From positions 1 to 64,000 of the forward strand of contig JBBQUT010000004.1 in assembly GCA_038212215.1 (NCBI GenBank): a DNA stretch of 64,000 nucleotides, read 5' to 3'. Positions 44,570-53,333 of the stretch are shown in pieces. The translations under genes were made by a program, and so were the position numbers. Position 1 is the first letter of the stretch, and each line of letters opens with the position of its first letter. This DNA comes from JALZAI01 sp038212215. Lineage in GTDB: Bacteria; Actinomycetota; Actinomycetes; Mycobacteriales; Jatrophihabitantaceae. The notes below the pieces were generated by a model. It was not told where the DNA came from. It ran no database searches and worked only from the letters and a program-made list of their open reading frames with translations.

Positions 44570-45745
44570 TCAGAGCGCCGCGCGGGCCTCGACGAACGCT
44601 TGCACGCAGCTTTCGACGTCGGCTTGCGAATGCGCAGCTGACAGCTGCACCCGGATGCGCGCCTTGCCCTGCGGAACCACCGGATAGCTGAACGCGATCA
44701 CGTAAACGCCGAGCGCCAGCATCGCCTCGGCCATCCGGCCGGCCAGCACCGCGTCGCCGAACATCACCGGGGTGATCGGGTGCTCGCCGGGCAGCACATC
44801 GAATCCTGCGTCGCTCATCCGGCGCCGGAACAGCGCCGTATTGCGCTGCAGGGTCGCGCGGGCCTCCCCCGAGGACGCGACAATGTCCAGCGCTGCCAGC
44901 GATCCGGCCACCACCGACGGCGCTACCGCATTCGAGAACAGGTACGGGCGCGACCGCTGCCGCAGCAGTTCCACCATCTCGGCGTGCGCGGCGATGTAGC
45001 CGCCGGACGCGCCGCCGAGCGCCTTGCCCAGCGTCCCGGACACGATGTCGACGCGATCCTGCACGCCAGCCAGCTCCGGCGTCCCCGCACCCGTCGGGCC
45101 GAGGAAACCGACGGCGTGCGAGTCGTCCACCATCACCATCGCGTCGTGCTTCTCGGCCAGATCGCAGATCTCGCCCAGCGGAGCGAGGTAGCCGTCCATC
45201 GAGAAAACCCCGTCGGTCACGACGAGGCGCCGGCGGGCACCGGACCCGGCCACCAGTTGCGCCTCCAGATCGGCCAGGTCACGGTTGCGGTAACGGAACC
45301 GTTTCGCCTTGCACAGCCGGATTCCGTCGATGATCGACGCGTGATTCAGCTCGTCGCTGATCACCGCATCGTTCTCGTCGAGCAACACTTCGAACAGCCC
45401 GCCGTTGGCGTCGAAGCAACTCGAATACAGGATCGTCGCCTCGGCGCCGAGGAACTGCGACAGTCGCGACTCAAGCAGCGCGTGCTGGGTCTGCGTGCCA
45501 CAGATGAAACGCACCGACGCCATGCCGAAGCCCCACTCGTCCAGCGCCGCTTTCGCGGCCGCGACCACGTCGGGGTGATCGGCCAGGCCCAGGTAATTGT
45601 TGGCGCAGAAGTTCAGCACATCGACGCCGCCCGCGCGTACGTGCGCCGACTGCGGCGAGTCGAGTTGCCGCTCGCTCTTGTACAGCCCTGCCTCGCGGAT
45701 CTCGCTCAGCGTCGACTGCAGCGACTCACGTACCGACCCGTACAC
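44570..45745 (-). CDS. kbl: glycine C-acetyltransferase (2-amino-3-ketobutyrate CoA ligase)
   Basis: A 391-residue PLP enzyme of the alpha-oxoamine synthase family. It splits 2-amino-3-ketobutyrate with CoA to glycine and acetyl-CoA. LNFCANNYLGLADHPDV and DEWGFGMASVRFICGTQTQHALLESRLSQFLG open the fold; VMVDDSHAVGFLGPTGAGTPE holds the PLP ring-binding Asp; VSGTLGKALGGASGGYIA carries the Schiff-base Lys. GTG at 45745 begins 2 nt after the tdh stop, forming the classical two-gene threonine-degradation operon. Confidence 0.96.
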   Translation of the reverse strand: MYGSVRESLQSTLSEIREAGLYKSERQLDSPQSAHVRAGGVDVLNFCANNYLGLADHPDVVAAAKAALDEWGFGMASVRFICGTQTQHALLESRLSQFLGAEATILYSSCFDANGGLFEVLLDENDAVISDELNHASIIDGIRLCKAKRFRYRNRDLADLEAQLVAGSGARRRLVVTDGVFSMDGYLAPLGEICDLAEKHDAMVMVDDSHAVGFLGPTGAGTPELAGVQDRVDIVSGTLGKALGGASGGYIAAHAEMVELLRQRSRPYLFSNAVAPSVVAGSLAALDIVASSGEARATLQRNTALFRRRMSDAGFDVLPGEHPITPVMFGDAVLAGRMAEAMLALGVYVIAFSYPVVPQGKARIRVQLSAAHSQADVESCVQAFVEARAAL

Positions 45746-45747
45746 GA

Positions 45748-46779
45748 CTAGACCACGCTCCAATCCATGACGACCTTGCCGCACTGCCCGCTGCGCGCCG
45801 TCGCGAACGCCGCTGCCCACTCGCCCGCCGGGTAGCGGTGCGTGATCACCCGGCCGATGTCCAGGCCGGAGCGCAGCATCGCCGACATCGCATACCACGT
45901 CTCGAACATCTGCCGACCGTAGATGCCCTGGATGGTGATCATGTGCGTGACCACCTTGCCCCAGTCGATCTCGATAGGGGCGGAGGGCAGGCCAAGCATC
46001 GCGATCCGGCCACCGTGGTTGAGGTTCGCGAGCACTTCGGGCAGCGCCGTGGGGTGCCCGGACATCTCCATTGCCACGTCGAATCCCTCGAGCATTCCGA
46101 GCCGCCGCTGAGCCTCGGCGATGCTCTCGTGCGAGACGTCGAGCGCGAGATCCACGCCCATCCGGCGCGCGAGGTCGAGCCGGTACGCCGAAACGTCGGT
46201 GATCACGACGAAGCGGGCGCCGACGTGGCGCGCGACCGACGCCGCCATCAACCCGATCGGCCCGGCTCCGGTGATCAGGACATCCTCCCCGACGAGCGGG
46301 AACGTAAGTGCCGTGTGCACGGCGTTGCCGAACGGGTCGAAGATCGCGCCGAGGTCGGGGTCGATGCCGCCGCGGTGCACCCATACGTTGGACTCGGGCA
46401 GCACCACGTACTCGGCGAACGCCCCGTCGCGGTTCACCCCGACTCCGGACGTGCGAATGCACAGGTGCCGCCGCCCGGCCCGGCAGTTGCGGCACGTGCC
46501 GCACACGACGTGCCCCTCGCCGGACACGGTCGCGCCGACCAACACGTCCTGGACGCCCGCGCCTACCTCGACGACCTCGCCGCAGAACTCGTGGCCGGCG
46601 ATGAGCGGGGCGTTCACGGCCGAGGCCGCCCACGCGTCCCACGATTCGATATGCAGGTCGGTGCCGCAGATCCCGGCGCGCTGCACCCGGATCTTCACCT
46701 CGCCCGGGGCGGTCGCGGGCTCCGGTCGGTCGACCAGCTCAAAGCCCGGTGCCGGGCCGGGCTTGTAGAGGGCCTTCAT
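45748..46779 (-). CDS. tdh: L-threonine 3-dehydrogenase
   Basis: A 343-residue zinc-dependent medium-chain dehydrogenase that oxidises threonine to 2-amino-3-ketobutyrate with NAD+. The catalytic zinc ligands are in GICGTDLHIESWDAW and AGHEFCGEVVEVG; the structural zinc is bound by CGTCRNCRAGRRHLC; the NAD loop is ITGAGPIGLMAASVARHVGA. GTVVTHMITIQGIYGR-like WGKVVTHMITIQGIYGRQMFETWY is the Tdh signature. ATG at 46779 lies just after the ftsY stop, so tdh-kbl may be read with ftsY. Confidence 0.96.
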   Translation of the reverse strand: MKALYKPGPAPGFELVDRPEPATAPGEVKIRVQRAGICGTDLHIESWDAWAASAVNAPLIAGHEFCGEVVEVGAGVQDVLVGATVSGEGHVVCGTCRNCRAGRRHLCIRTSGVGVNRDGAFAEYVVLPESNVWVHRGGIDPDLGAIFDPFGNAVHTALTFPLVGEDVLITGAGPIGLMAASVARHVGARFVVITDVSAYRLDLARRMGVDLALDVSHESIAEAQRRLGMLEGFDVAMEMSGHPTALPEVLANLNHGGRIAMLGLPSAPIEIDWGKVVTHMITIQGIYGRQMFETWYAMSAMLRSGLDIGRVITHRYPAGEWAAAFATARSGQCGKVVMDWSVV

Positions 46780-46784
46780 TCAGC

Positions 46785-47933
46785 TCAGTCGCCAAGCAGG
46801 GCGTCGACGAACCCCTCCGGGTCGAACGGGGCGAGGTCGTCAGCGCCCTCACCCAGACCGATCAGCTTCACCGGCACGCCGAGCTCACGCTGCACGCTGA
46901 TCACGATGCCGCCGCGGGCCGTCCCGTCGAGCTTGGTGAGGACGATGCCGGTGACGTCGACGACCTCGGTGAACACCCGCGCCTGGGTCAGCCCGTTCTG
47001 GCCGGTCGTCGCGTCCAGCACGAGCAGCGTCTCGTCCACCGGGCCCTGCTTCTCGATCACTCGCTTGACCTTGCCCAGCTCGTCCATCAGTCCGACCTTC
47101 GTGTGCAATCGGCCGGCCGTGTCGATCAGGACGGCGTCCACCTTCGACTCGGTGCCCCGGCGGACCGCGTCGAACGCGACCGACGCCGGATCGCCGCCCT
47201 CGGGCCCGCGCACCGTCGCTGCGCCGACCCGCGAACCCCACGTCTCGAGCTGGTCGGCGGCGGCGGCACGGAACGTGTCAGCGGCGCCGAGCAGCACGGT
47301 GCGACCGTCAGCGATGAGCACGCGCGCGAGCTTGCCGCAGGTCGTCGTCTTCCCAGTGCCGTTGACGCCGACGACCAGCAGCACGGCCGGACGGTCGGAC
47401 GTGGGCGTTGTATGCAATGACCGGTCCATGTCCGGCTGCAGCGCGGTGACCAGTTCATCGGCCAGCAGTGCTCGCAATTCGCCCTGCGAGCGGGTGCCGA
47501 GCACCTTGGTGCGGGTGCGCAGCCGGTCGACGATGTCGGCGGTCGAGGCAACGCCTACGTCTGCGGTGAGCAGCGCCTCCTCGACCTCCTCCCAGGCGTC
47601 CTCGTCGAGGTTCTCGCGCGACAGCACCGACAGCAGCCCGCGGCCGAAGACATTTTGCGAGCGGGCCAGACGAGTCCGCAGCCGCAGCAACCGGCCGGCG
47701 GTCGGCTCGGGGGTCTCGAGCGAGGGCTGCGCCGAAACGTCCTCGGTCGAAGGTTGCGCGACCGGCGGCATCTCCAGTGTGGACGTGGCGCCGGGCAGCC
47801 CACTCTCGCGCGGCGCGTCCGCCGGGTACATCTGCTCGAACTTCGGCCCGCGCCGCAGGCGGGGCACGACGAGCGTGGTCACGAGGAGGCCCGCGACCAC
47901 GAGCACGGCCAGGGAGATCCAGAGGAAAATCAC
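46785..47933 (-). CDS. ftsY: signal recognition particle receptor FtsY
   Basis: A 382-residue SRP receptor GTPase that docks ribosomes to the membrane translocon. A single N-terminal helix (MIFLWISLAVLVVAGLLVTTLV) anchors it, followed by an acidic/Pro-rich linker and the N domain. The G domain has VVGVNGTGKTTTCGKLA (G1), the SRP-specific DTFRAAAADQLETWG, DTAGRLHTKVGLMDELGKVKRV (G3), TKLDGTARGG (G4) and GLGEGADDLAPFD (G5). GTG at 47933 has AAAGGATGAA upstream. Lies between the L,D-transpeptidase and tdh. Confidence 0.96.
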   Translation of the reverse strand: MIFLWISLAVLVVAGLLVTTLVVPRLRRGPKFEQMYPADAPRESGLPGATSTLEMPPVAQPSTEDVSAQPSLETPEPTAGRLLRLRTRLARSQNVFGRGLLSVLSRENLDEDAWEEVEEALLTADVGVASTADIVDRLRTRTKVLGTRSQGELRALLADELVTALQPDMDRSLHTTPTSDRPAVLLVVGVNGTGKTTTCGKLARVLIADGRTVLLGAADTFRAAAADQLETWGSRVGAATVRGPEGGDPASVAFDAVRRGTESKVDAVLIDTAGRLHTKVGLMDELGKVKRVIEKQGPVDETLLVLDATTGQNGLTQARVFTEVVDVTGIVLTKLDGTARGGIVISVQRELGVPVKLIGLGEGADDLAPFDPEGFVDALLGD

Positions 47934-47970
47934 GGGTTCATCCTTTCAGCCCGCGGCACGGGTCGACGCC

Positions 47971-48963
47971 TCAGCGGGTCGCGTACAGCCCGCCGGTCTG
48001 CCACTGACCCCAGGACAGGTTCCAGTCGCCGTAGCCGTCGCCGAGCGACATCCGCGGTCCGTTGGCGTTCGGGTAGTCGACGACGTCGCCGATCTCGAGG
48101 AAGTCGAAGAGTTTCTTGGCGTCCGAGGTAGTCAGGTTGGTGCAACCGTTGGACGAGTCGATTCCGGATGCGATGTGCGAGAGGTTCCACGGCGCGGCAT
48201 GCAGGTACTCGCCGTCGTACGTGAGTCGCTGGGTGAATTTGACCCCGCACTCGCTGTAGCCGGGGCCGTGCATGCAGATGCTCGCACCCTGCTCCATGAC
48301 TACCTTGATGCCGCGCTTGGTGGGCGTGTCGGTGGCGCCCAGTGAGGTCTTGAACCTTCCCCAAGCCCGGCCGTCGCTCTTCACGCTCACGGTGTGCGTG
48401 GCGTCATCGACGGTGAGCAGGTTGGCCGGGCCGGTCGCGAAGGCCAGGGTGAGGCTGTTGTTGAAGGCCAAGCCCTTGCCCGCCGACAGCCCCTTGACCG
48501 GCAGGTTCATGCGAATGCTGGCGTGCCCGGGCCAGTAGTTCTGCAGCCGGTAGTCAGCCTCCACGGGCTTGCCCGGCAGCCCGGACTTGGGCTCGAAATA
48601 CCACGCGCCACGCACCGGCGCCCCGTTCACGGTGACCTTGGTCGCCGCCGAGAACGCCTTGGTGTCGCGGATCGGGCGAGACAGGAACGCGATGATCGGC
48701 ATCCCGACGCCCACCTGAGCGCCGTCGCTCATCTGCAGCGAGACGTGTACCGGTTTGGCCGGCGCGACGGACTTGGTCGGGCTCGGCGAGGTCGAGGTCG
48801 ACGTGCTCGTGCTCGTGCTAGACGCTCCGCCGCTGGTTTGGGTCGTGGTCGTGGTCGTGCTCGGCCCGCTCGACGTGCACGCCGACAGCAGCAGGGCACC
48901 TCCGACAAGGATCGCGGCGGGCGAAAGGACGGTGCGGCGGCGAACGGAGAGCGATCTGGTCAC
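47971..48963 (-). CDS. L,D-transpeptidase lipoprotein with variant catalytic motif
   Basis: A 330-residue exported enzyme predicted to make 3-3 crosslinks in peptidoglycan. Lipobox LLLSAC gives Cys29 as lipidation site; a Thr/Ser-rich linker (about 33-63) follows, then a bacterial Ig-like domain and the YkuD catalytic domain. The YkuD core reads HAAPWNLSHIASGIDSSNGCTNLT: catalytic Cys and the upstream His are present, but the usual SHGC is SNGC. The C-terminus NLSWGQWQTGGLYATR is typical of mycobacterial-type Ldts. GTG at 48963. It lies in line with smc and ftsY, 38 bp and 37 bp away. Confidence 0.9.
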   Translation of the reverse strand: MTRSLSVRRRTVLSPAAILVGGALLLSACTSSGPSTTTTTTQTSGGASSTSTSTSTSTSPSPTKSVAPAKPVHVSLQMSDGAQVGVGMPIIAFLSRPIRDTKAFSAATKVTVNGAPVRGAWYFEPKSGLPGKPVEADYRLQNYWPGHASIRMNLPVKGLSAGKGLAFNNSLTLAFATGPANLLTVDDATHTVSVKSDGRAWGRFKTSLGATDTPTKRGIKVVMEQGASICMHGPGYSECGVKFTQRLTYDGEYLHAAPWNLSHIASGIDSSNGCTNLTTSDAKKLFDFLEIGDVVDYPNANGPRMSLGDGYGDWNLSWGQWQTGGLYATR

Positions 48964-49001
48964 TGCGCCATCCTAATTGAGCAGCGCGCCGAGCGCCGCG
49001 C

Positions 49002-52000
49002 TCACAACCCCGCGGACACCGGCTCGCGTGTCTCGCGCAGCCGCTGGCTGATGACCTGTGTCACGCCATCGCCACGCATCGTCACTCCGTAGAGCGCGTC
49101 GGCGATCTCCATCGTCCGCTTCTGGTGCGTGACGACGATCAGTTGGCTGCTGTCGCGGAGTGCCGCGATCAGCGCGAGCAACCGGCCGAGGTTCGTGTCG
49201 TCGAGCGCGGCCTCGACCTCGTCCAAGACATAGAACGGGCTGGGACGCGCCCGGAAGATCGCCACCAGCAACGCGACCGCAGTGAGCGAGCGCTCACCCC
49301 CGGACAGCAGCGACAATCGCTTGATCTTCTTGCCTGGTGGACGGGCCTCCACGTCGATACCGGTGAGCAGCAGGTCGTCGGGTTCGGTGAGCACGAGGCG
49401 GCCCTCACCACCCGGGAACAGCGTCTCGAAGACCGTCTCGAACTCGCGCGCCACGTCGGCGAAAGCGCTGCTGAAGACCTCGAGGATGCGCTCGTCGACC
49501 TCCCGCACGACGGTGAGCAAGTCGATGCGCGTCTTCTTCAGGTCCTCCAGCTGCGTGGACAGGAACTGGTGGCGCTCCTCGAGCGCCGCGAATTCCTCCA
49601 GCGCCAGCGGGTTGACCTTGCCGAGCAGGGCCAGGTCGCGCTCGGCGCGGGCGGCGCGCTTCTCCTGCATCGGCCGGTGGTACGGGCCGGGCTGCGGCGC
49701 GACGACCTGCTCGCCCCGCTCGCGAGCCTGCTCGTACTCGGCCGTTTCGAGCGCACTCGGCGGGGCGGGCTGATCCGGACCGTACTCGGCGACGAGCACG
49801 TCGATCGCGACGCCGAATTCGTCGGCCGCACGCGTCTCGAGTGTCTCGATGCGCAGGCGCTGCTCGGCGCGCACCAGCTCATCCTGGTGGACGGCGTCGG
49901 TGAGCTGGGTCAGCTCCTCGGCCAGCTCGCGGGTGCGCGCGTGCAGACCGGACAGTTCTCGCTCGCGCACAAGCCGGGCCCGTTGCGCTGCGTCGCGCTC
50001 GAGCACCGCTGCCGCGACCGAATCGGAGATCCGGGCCAGTGCGGCGTGCGCGGCGTCGCGGACGGCGCCCGCGATCACCGCACCGCGCGCACGTGCCGCG
50101 CGGGCTTCGGCCTGCCGGAGCCGCGCGGCGCGTTCGAGTTGCGCCGCGCGCAGCAGCTGGTCGACACGACCGGCGACCGCTCGCACGCGCTCCTCGCCGG
50201 TGCGCACCGCCAGCCGGGTGTCCAGTTCGGCCTGCCGTGCCGCGCCCACCTCGGCCAGCAGCGCGTCGCGGATCGAGCTGTCCGGCTCGTCGGGCTCGTC
50301 GGAGTGCGCTTGCGCCAGGCGCAGCCGCTCCTCCAGATCGGACAGGCCCGCCAGATCCCGGTCGCGGGCACGCTCGGCGCCGGCGCGGGCTTCGTCCAAG
50401 CGCTGCGCCTCGGAGCCTGCCGAGCGCCCCGCCTGCCCTAGCTCGGCGAGCTGTTCGGCGACGGCCGCGAGGCGCGCGTCGGACTGGTGCAGCGCCTCGA
50501 GTGCCGCGGCGACCTCCTCGCGCAGCTGGTCGACCCGGCCCCGCGACTCGCTCAGCTGGGCCTGCAGCCGCTCGTGCTCAGCGCCCGCCTGCTCGCCGTT
50601 GTGACGCGCTTCGTCCACGGCGGCCTGAATCTCCAGCGTGCTCGGCGCCGATGTCGAGCCGCCCACCGCCCAGCGCTCCCCCAGCAGGTCGCCTGCCCGG
50701 GTCACCGCGCGGATCTGCGGGGCCCCGCCGGTCAGGTCCCGCGCCGCGTCCAGGTCCTCGACGACCGCCACCTGCTCCAGCGCGGCGTGGACGCTGCCGC
50801 GAACCGATTCGGGGGCTGTGACGAGCTCGACGGCCCAGCGGGCACCTGCGGGCAGCGCCGGCCATCCGTCACGCGCGGCAGGCCCGTCCGTCGCACAGAC
50901 GAGCAGCCCGGCGCGTCCGGCGTCGTCGGACTTGAGCAGTTGCAGCGCGGCGTGGGCGTCGGCGGGCGAGGCGACTGCGATCGCGTCGGCGAGCACGCCG
51001 AGCGCCGCGGCGAGCGCCGCCTCGTGGCCCGGTTCGACGGTGAGTAGCGCGGCCACCGAGCCGAGGACGCCGGGCAACCTGGATCCCGCGGCGAGCAGCG
51101 CGCCGGCGCCGTCCTTGCGGTCCAGGCCGAGGGCGAGCGCATCGGCGCGGGCGGCCCAGGTCGAGCGGTCCCGCTCGACGTGACGATCTGCGTCGGCGAG
51201 CTCGCGAACCCGCGCCGCGATGGTCTCCAGCGCCGCCTGGGCCGCCTCGTGCCGGGCGTCCAGATCGATCTCGCCCTCGTCCAGGGCGCCCACCTCGTCC
51301 TGCACCCGGGACAGCTCGACCTCGGCGCGGGTGGCGCGCTCGCGTGCTTGGGCGGACGCAGCGGACAGCCGGGCAATCTCCTCACCTGCCGCGCTGGCGC
51401 GTGTGCGCAGCGAGTTGACCTGGCCCATCAGCGTTGCCAGTCCCTCGCGGCGATCGGCGACGGCACGGGCGGCGGCGACGAGTTCACGTTCGGCGGCGCC
51501 GAGGCGCTCCTCCAACGCGTGCCGCTCGGCAACGGCCTCGGCAAGGGTGCCTTTGGCGGTGTCCAACCCGGTTTGCAGGCGCCGCTCGTCGGCTCGGGCG
51601 CGTTCAGCGTCGGCCTCCAGCTCATCCGGGTCGCGTCCGCTCTGACGCGCTTCCGGTTCGGCGGCGAGATGACGGGCGCGCTCGGCCGCGAGCGAGGCGG
51701 TGCCGCGCAGCCGCTCTTCGAGTGCGGTGAGCCGGTGCCAGGTCTCCTGGGTGCTCTCGGCGAGCGGGGCCTCGGCTGCCGCCGATTGCTCGAGCTCGCT
51801 CTCGCGGGCACGGGCCTGCGCAAGCGCAGCCTCCACCTCGGCGCGGCGCGCGCGGATCGCCTGCTCGTCGGCGACGTCGCGGTGCAACTGCTCGCGCAGC
51901 GTGACCAGGTCGTCAGCGAGCAGTCGCAACCGCGAATCGCGCAGTTCCGCCTGAACCCCGGCTGCGCGGCGCGCGATCTCGGCCTGCTTGCCGAGCGGTT

Positions 52001-52607
52001 TGAGCTGGCGACGCAGCTCGCCGGTGAGATCTGTCACCCGGGTCAGGTTGGCCTGCATCGCGTCGAGCTTGCGCAGCGCCTTTTCCTTGCGCTTTCGGTG
52101 TTTGAGGACTCCGGCGGCTTCCTCGATGAAGCCGCGCCGGTCCTCCGGGCGGGCGCTGAGCACGGCGTCGAGCTGGCCCTGGCCGACGATGACATGCATC
52201 TCGCGCCCGATGCCGGAGTCGGAAAGCAGCTCTTGGACGTCGAGCAGGCGCACGTGTTCGCCGTTGATCTCGTACTCGCTGGAGCCCTCGCGAAACATCC
52301 GCCGCGTGATCGACACCTCGGAGTAGTCGATCGGCAGGGCGTTGTCGGTGTTGTCGATCGTCAGTGTCACCTCGGCGCGGCCCAGCGGGGCGCGGCCGGC
52401 GGTCCCGGCGAAGATGACATCTTCCATCTTCCCGCCGCGCAGCGCCTTCGCACCCTGTTCGCCGAGAACCCAGGCGATCGCGTCGACGACGTTGCTCTTG
52501 CCGGACCCGTTGGGGCCGACGACGGCCGTGATCCCTGGCTCGAAGCGCAGGGTGGTGGCCGACGCGAAGGACTTGAACCCTCGTAACGTCAAGGACTTGA
52601 GATGCAC
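49002..52607 (-). CDS. smc: chromosome segregation protein SMC
   Basis: A 1201-residue condensin ATPase that folds and separates chromosomes. The N-terminal head has Walker A GPNGSGKSN at residues 31-39 after VHLKSLTLRGFKSFASATTLRF; two long coiled coils flank a hinge in the middle (around VLGSVAALLTVEPGHEAALAAALG); the C-terminal head has the signature KKIKRLSLLSGGERSLTAVALL and Walker B FYVLDEVEAALDD. The coiled coils are rich in Ala/Glu/Arg. GTG at 52607 follows GGGAG. Partners ScpA/ScpB are not in the window. Confidence 0.97.
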   Translation of the reverse strand: MHLKSLTLRGFKSFASATTLRFEPGITAVVGPNGSGKSNVVDAIAWVLGEQGAKALRGGKMEDVIFAGTAGRAPLGRAEVTLTIDNTDNALPIDYSEVSITRRMFREGSSEYEINGEHVRLLDVQELLSDSGIGREMHVIVGQGQLDAVLSARPEDRRGFIEEAAGVLKHRKRKEKALRKLDAMQANLTRVTDLTGELRRQLKPLGKQAEIARRAAGVQAELRDSRLRLLADDLVTLREQLHRDVADEQAIRARRAEVEAALAQARARESELEQSAAAEAPLAESTQETWHRLTALEERLRGTASLAAERARHLAAEPEARQSGRDPDELEADAERARADERRLQTGLDTAKGTLAEAVAERHALEERLGAAERELVAAARAVADRREGLATLMGQVNSLRTRASAAGEEIARLSAASAQARERATRAEVELSRVQDEVGALDEGEIDLDARHEAAQAALETIAARVRELADADRHVERDRSTWAARADALALGLDRKDGAGALLAAGSRLPGVLGSVAALLTVEPGHEAALAAALGVLADAIAVASPADAHAALQLLKSDDAGRAGLLVCATDGPAARDGWPALPAGARWAVELVTAPESVRGSVHAALEQVAVVEDLDAARDLTGGAPQIRAVTRAGDLLGERWAVGGSTSAPSTLEIQAAVDEARHNGEQAGAEHERLQAQLSESRGRVDQLREEVAAALEALHQSDARLAAVAEQLAELGQAGRSAGSEAQRLDEARAGAERARDRDLAGLSDLEERLRLAQAHSDEPDEPDSSIRDALLAEVGAARQAELDTRLAVRTGEERVRAVAGRVDQLLRAAQLERAARLRQAEARAARARGAVIAGAVRDAAHAALARISDSVAAAVLERDAAQRARLVRERELSGLHARTRELAEELTQLTDAVHQDELVRAEQRLRIETLETRAADEFGVAIDVLVAEYGPDQPAPPSALETAEYEQARERGEQVVAPQPGPYHRPMQEKRAARAERDLALLGKVNPLALEEFAALEERHQFLSTQLEDLKKTRIDLLTVVREVDERILEVFSSAFADVAREFETVFETLFPGGEGRLVLTEPDDLLLTGIDVEARPPGKKIKRLSLLSGGERSLTAVALLVAIFRARPSPFYVLDEVEAALDDTNLGRLLALIAALRDSSQLIVVTHQKRTMEIADALYGVTMRGDGVTQVISQRLRETREPVSAGL

Positions 52608-52653
52608 GAATCTCCCGCCGGTCAGCCGGGGCGCAGTTCGCCCTTGGGCTGAA

Positions 52654-52659
52654 ACGCTA
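52654..52659 (-). promoter_or_regulatory. candidate -10 box (TAGCGT) of smc
   Basis: TAGCGT on the reverse strand would give a leader of about 40 nt to the smc GTG. No convincing -35 is seen. Confidence 0.35.
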
Positions 52660-52799
52660 GCGCGGGACGGGAGTTCTGGCCGGTAACCGCACACTCTGGC
52701 ATGGCGCCGGTCTTTGCTGATCGGGCCGGCGCACGTTTCCCCGTCGGTGCTCGTTCCAGCGCGCCCTCGCCGAGCAGGAGCGGGGAAGGCACGCTGGCT

Positions 52800-52841
52800 G
52801 CGGCGATCAGGCAGCGGCGATCAGGCTGCGGCGATCAGGTG
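52800..52841. repeat. three-copy 14-bp tandem repeat at the end of a small gene
   Basis: GCGGCGATCAGG starts at 52800, 52814 and 52828 (14-bp period). The stop codon of the small coiled-coil gene (52835-52837) lies in the third copy, so changes in copy number would move or alter that gene's end. Confidence 0.65.
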
Positions 52842-53023
52842 AGCGCAGGCTGCGCGGATTCCGCCATGCGGTGCAGTTCAAGGTCCAACTCGGCGCGATG
52901 ACCTGTGCGTAGGTCCGCGAGCTCGGTCTCCAATTCCGCGACCCGGCGGCGGAGCCGGCCGATCTCGGCGGCGAGAATGTGATCGTTGTTGATGCCGACG
53001 TAGCCGATCAAGGCGCGTGCCAT
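52835..53023 (-). CDS. conserved small coiled-coil protein between mutM and smc
   Basis: A 62-residue protein: MARALIGYVGINNDHILAAE followed by IGRLRRRVAELETELADLRT and a short tail. The second part is a heptad-patterned coiled coil (I/L at a and d positions). Small proteins starting MARALxGYVG or MARALxGHVG and ending in a coiled coil recur in actinobacteria, to my recollection; no function is known. ATG at 53023 has GAAGGG about 9 nt upstream. The stop lies within a tandem repeat. Confidence 0.6.
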   Translation of the reverse strand: MARALIGYVGINNDHILAAEIGRLRRRVAELETELADLRTGHRAELDLELHRMAESAQPALT

Positions 53024-53333
53024 GTAGCGACCCTTCAGTGTTCACCTTGGTGCCCGGGCTCAGACAGCGTCTCGTGGACGCCGCCGAAGTCACAGACAAT
53101 CGTTCGCGTGTCGACGAGGCGGGGATAGGCGGGTCGGTTTGACCACCAGCGGAGTCCGGCTAACCGGCGCGACGTCCCCCCGTCAGGTCGCTCCATGGTC
53201 TCACCGCGATAACGGCCGGTCAAGCAAAGGGGTGCAAAGTGCTCCGCTCGTCGCCCCGATTCACAGTTCACGATCGCGGGTCACGATCACAGTTCACGAT
53301 CACAGTTCACGATCGCGGGTCACGATCGCGCAG
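53024..53333. other. 310-bp intergenic region downstream of mutM
   Basis: No convincing gene. It contains a five-unit 13-bp tandem repeat (53262-53326) next to mutM and a short GCGTC-TCGTG-GACGC hairpin at about 53068-53082. A reverse-strand frame of 78 codons at 53035-53271 shows no recognisable features and runs into the repeat, so it was not called. Confidence 0.6.
53262..53326. repeat. five-unit 13-bp tandem repeat with two alternating unit types
   Basis: Unit A (CACAGTTCACGAT) at 53262, 53288 and 53301; unit B (CGCGGGTCACGAT) at 53275 and 53314; order A-B-A-A-B, followed by a degenerate copy. All units share the last seven bases TCACGAT. It starts 8 bp beyond the mutM stop. Confidence 0.85.

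Noticed and set aside
53035..53271. Reverse-strand 78-codon frame between mutM and the small coiled-coil gene
   Set aside because: No ribosome binding site, no recognisable features, and it begins in the tandem repeat.
53262..53326. CRISPR array
   Set aside because: Units are contiguous 13-mers without spacers and there are no cas genes.
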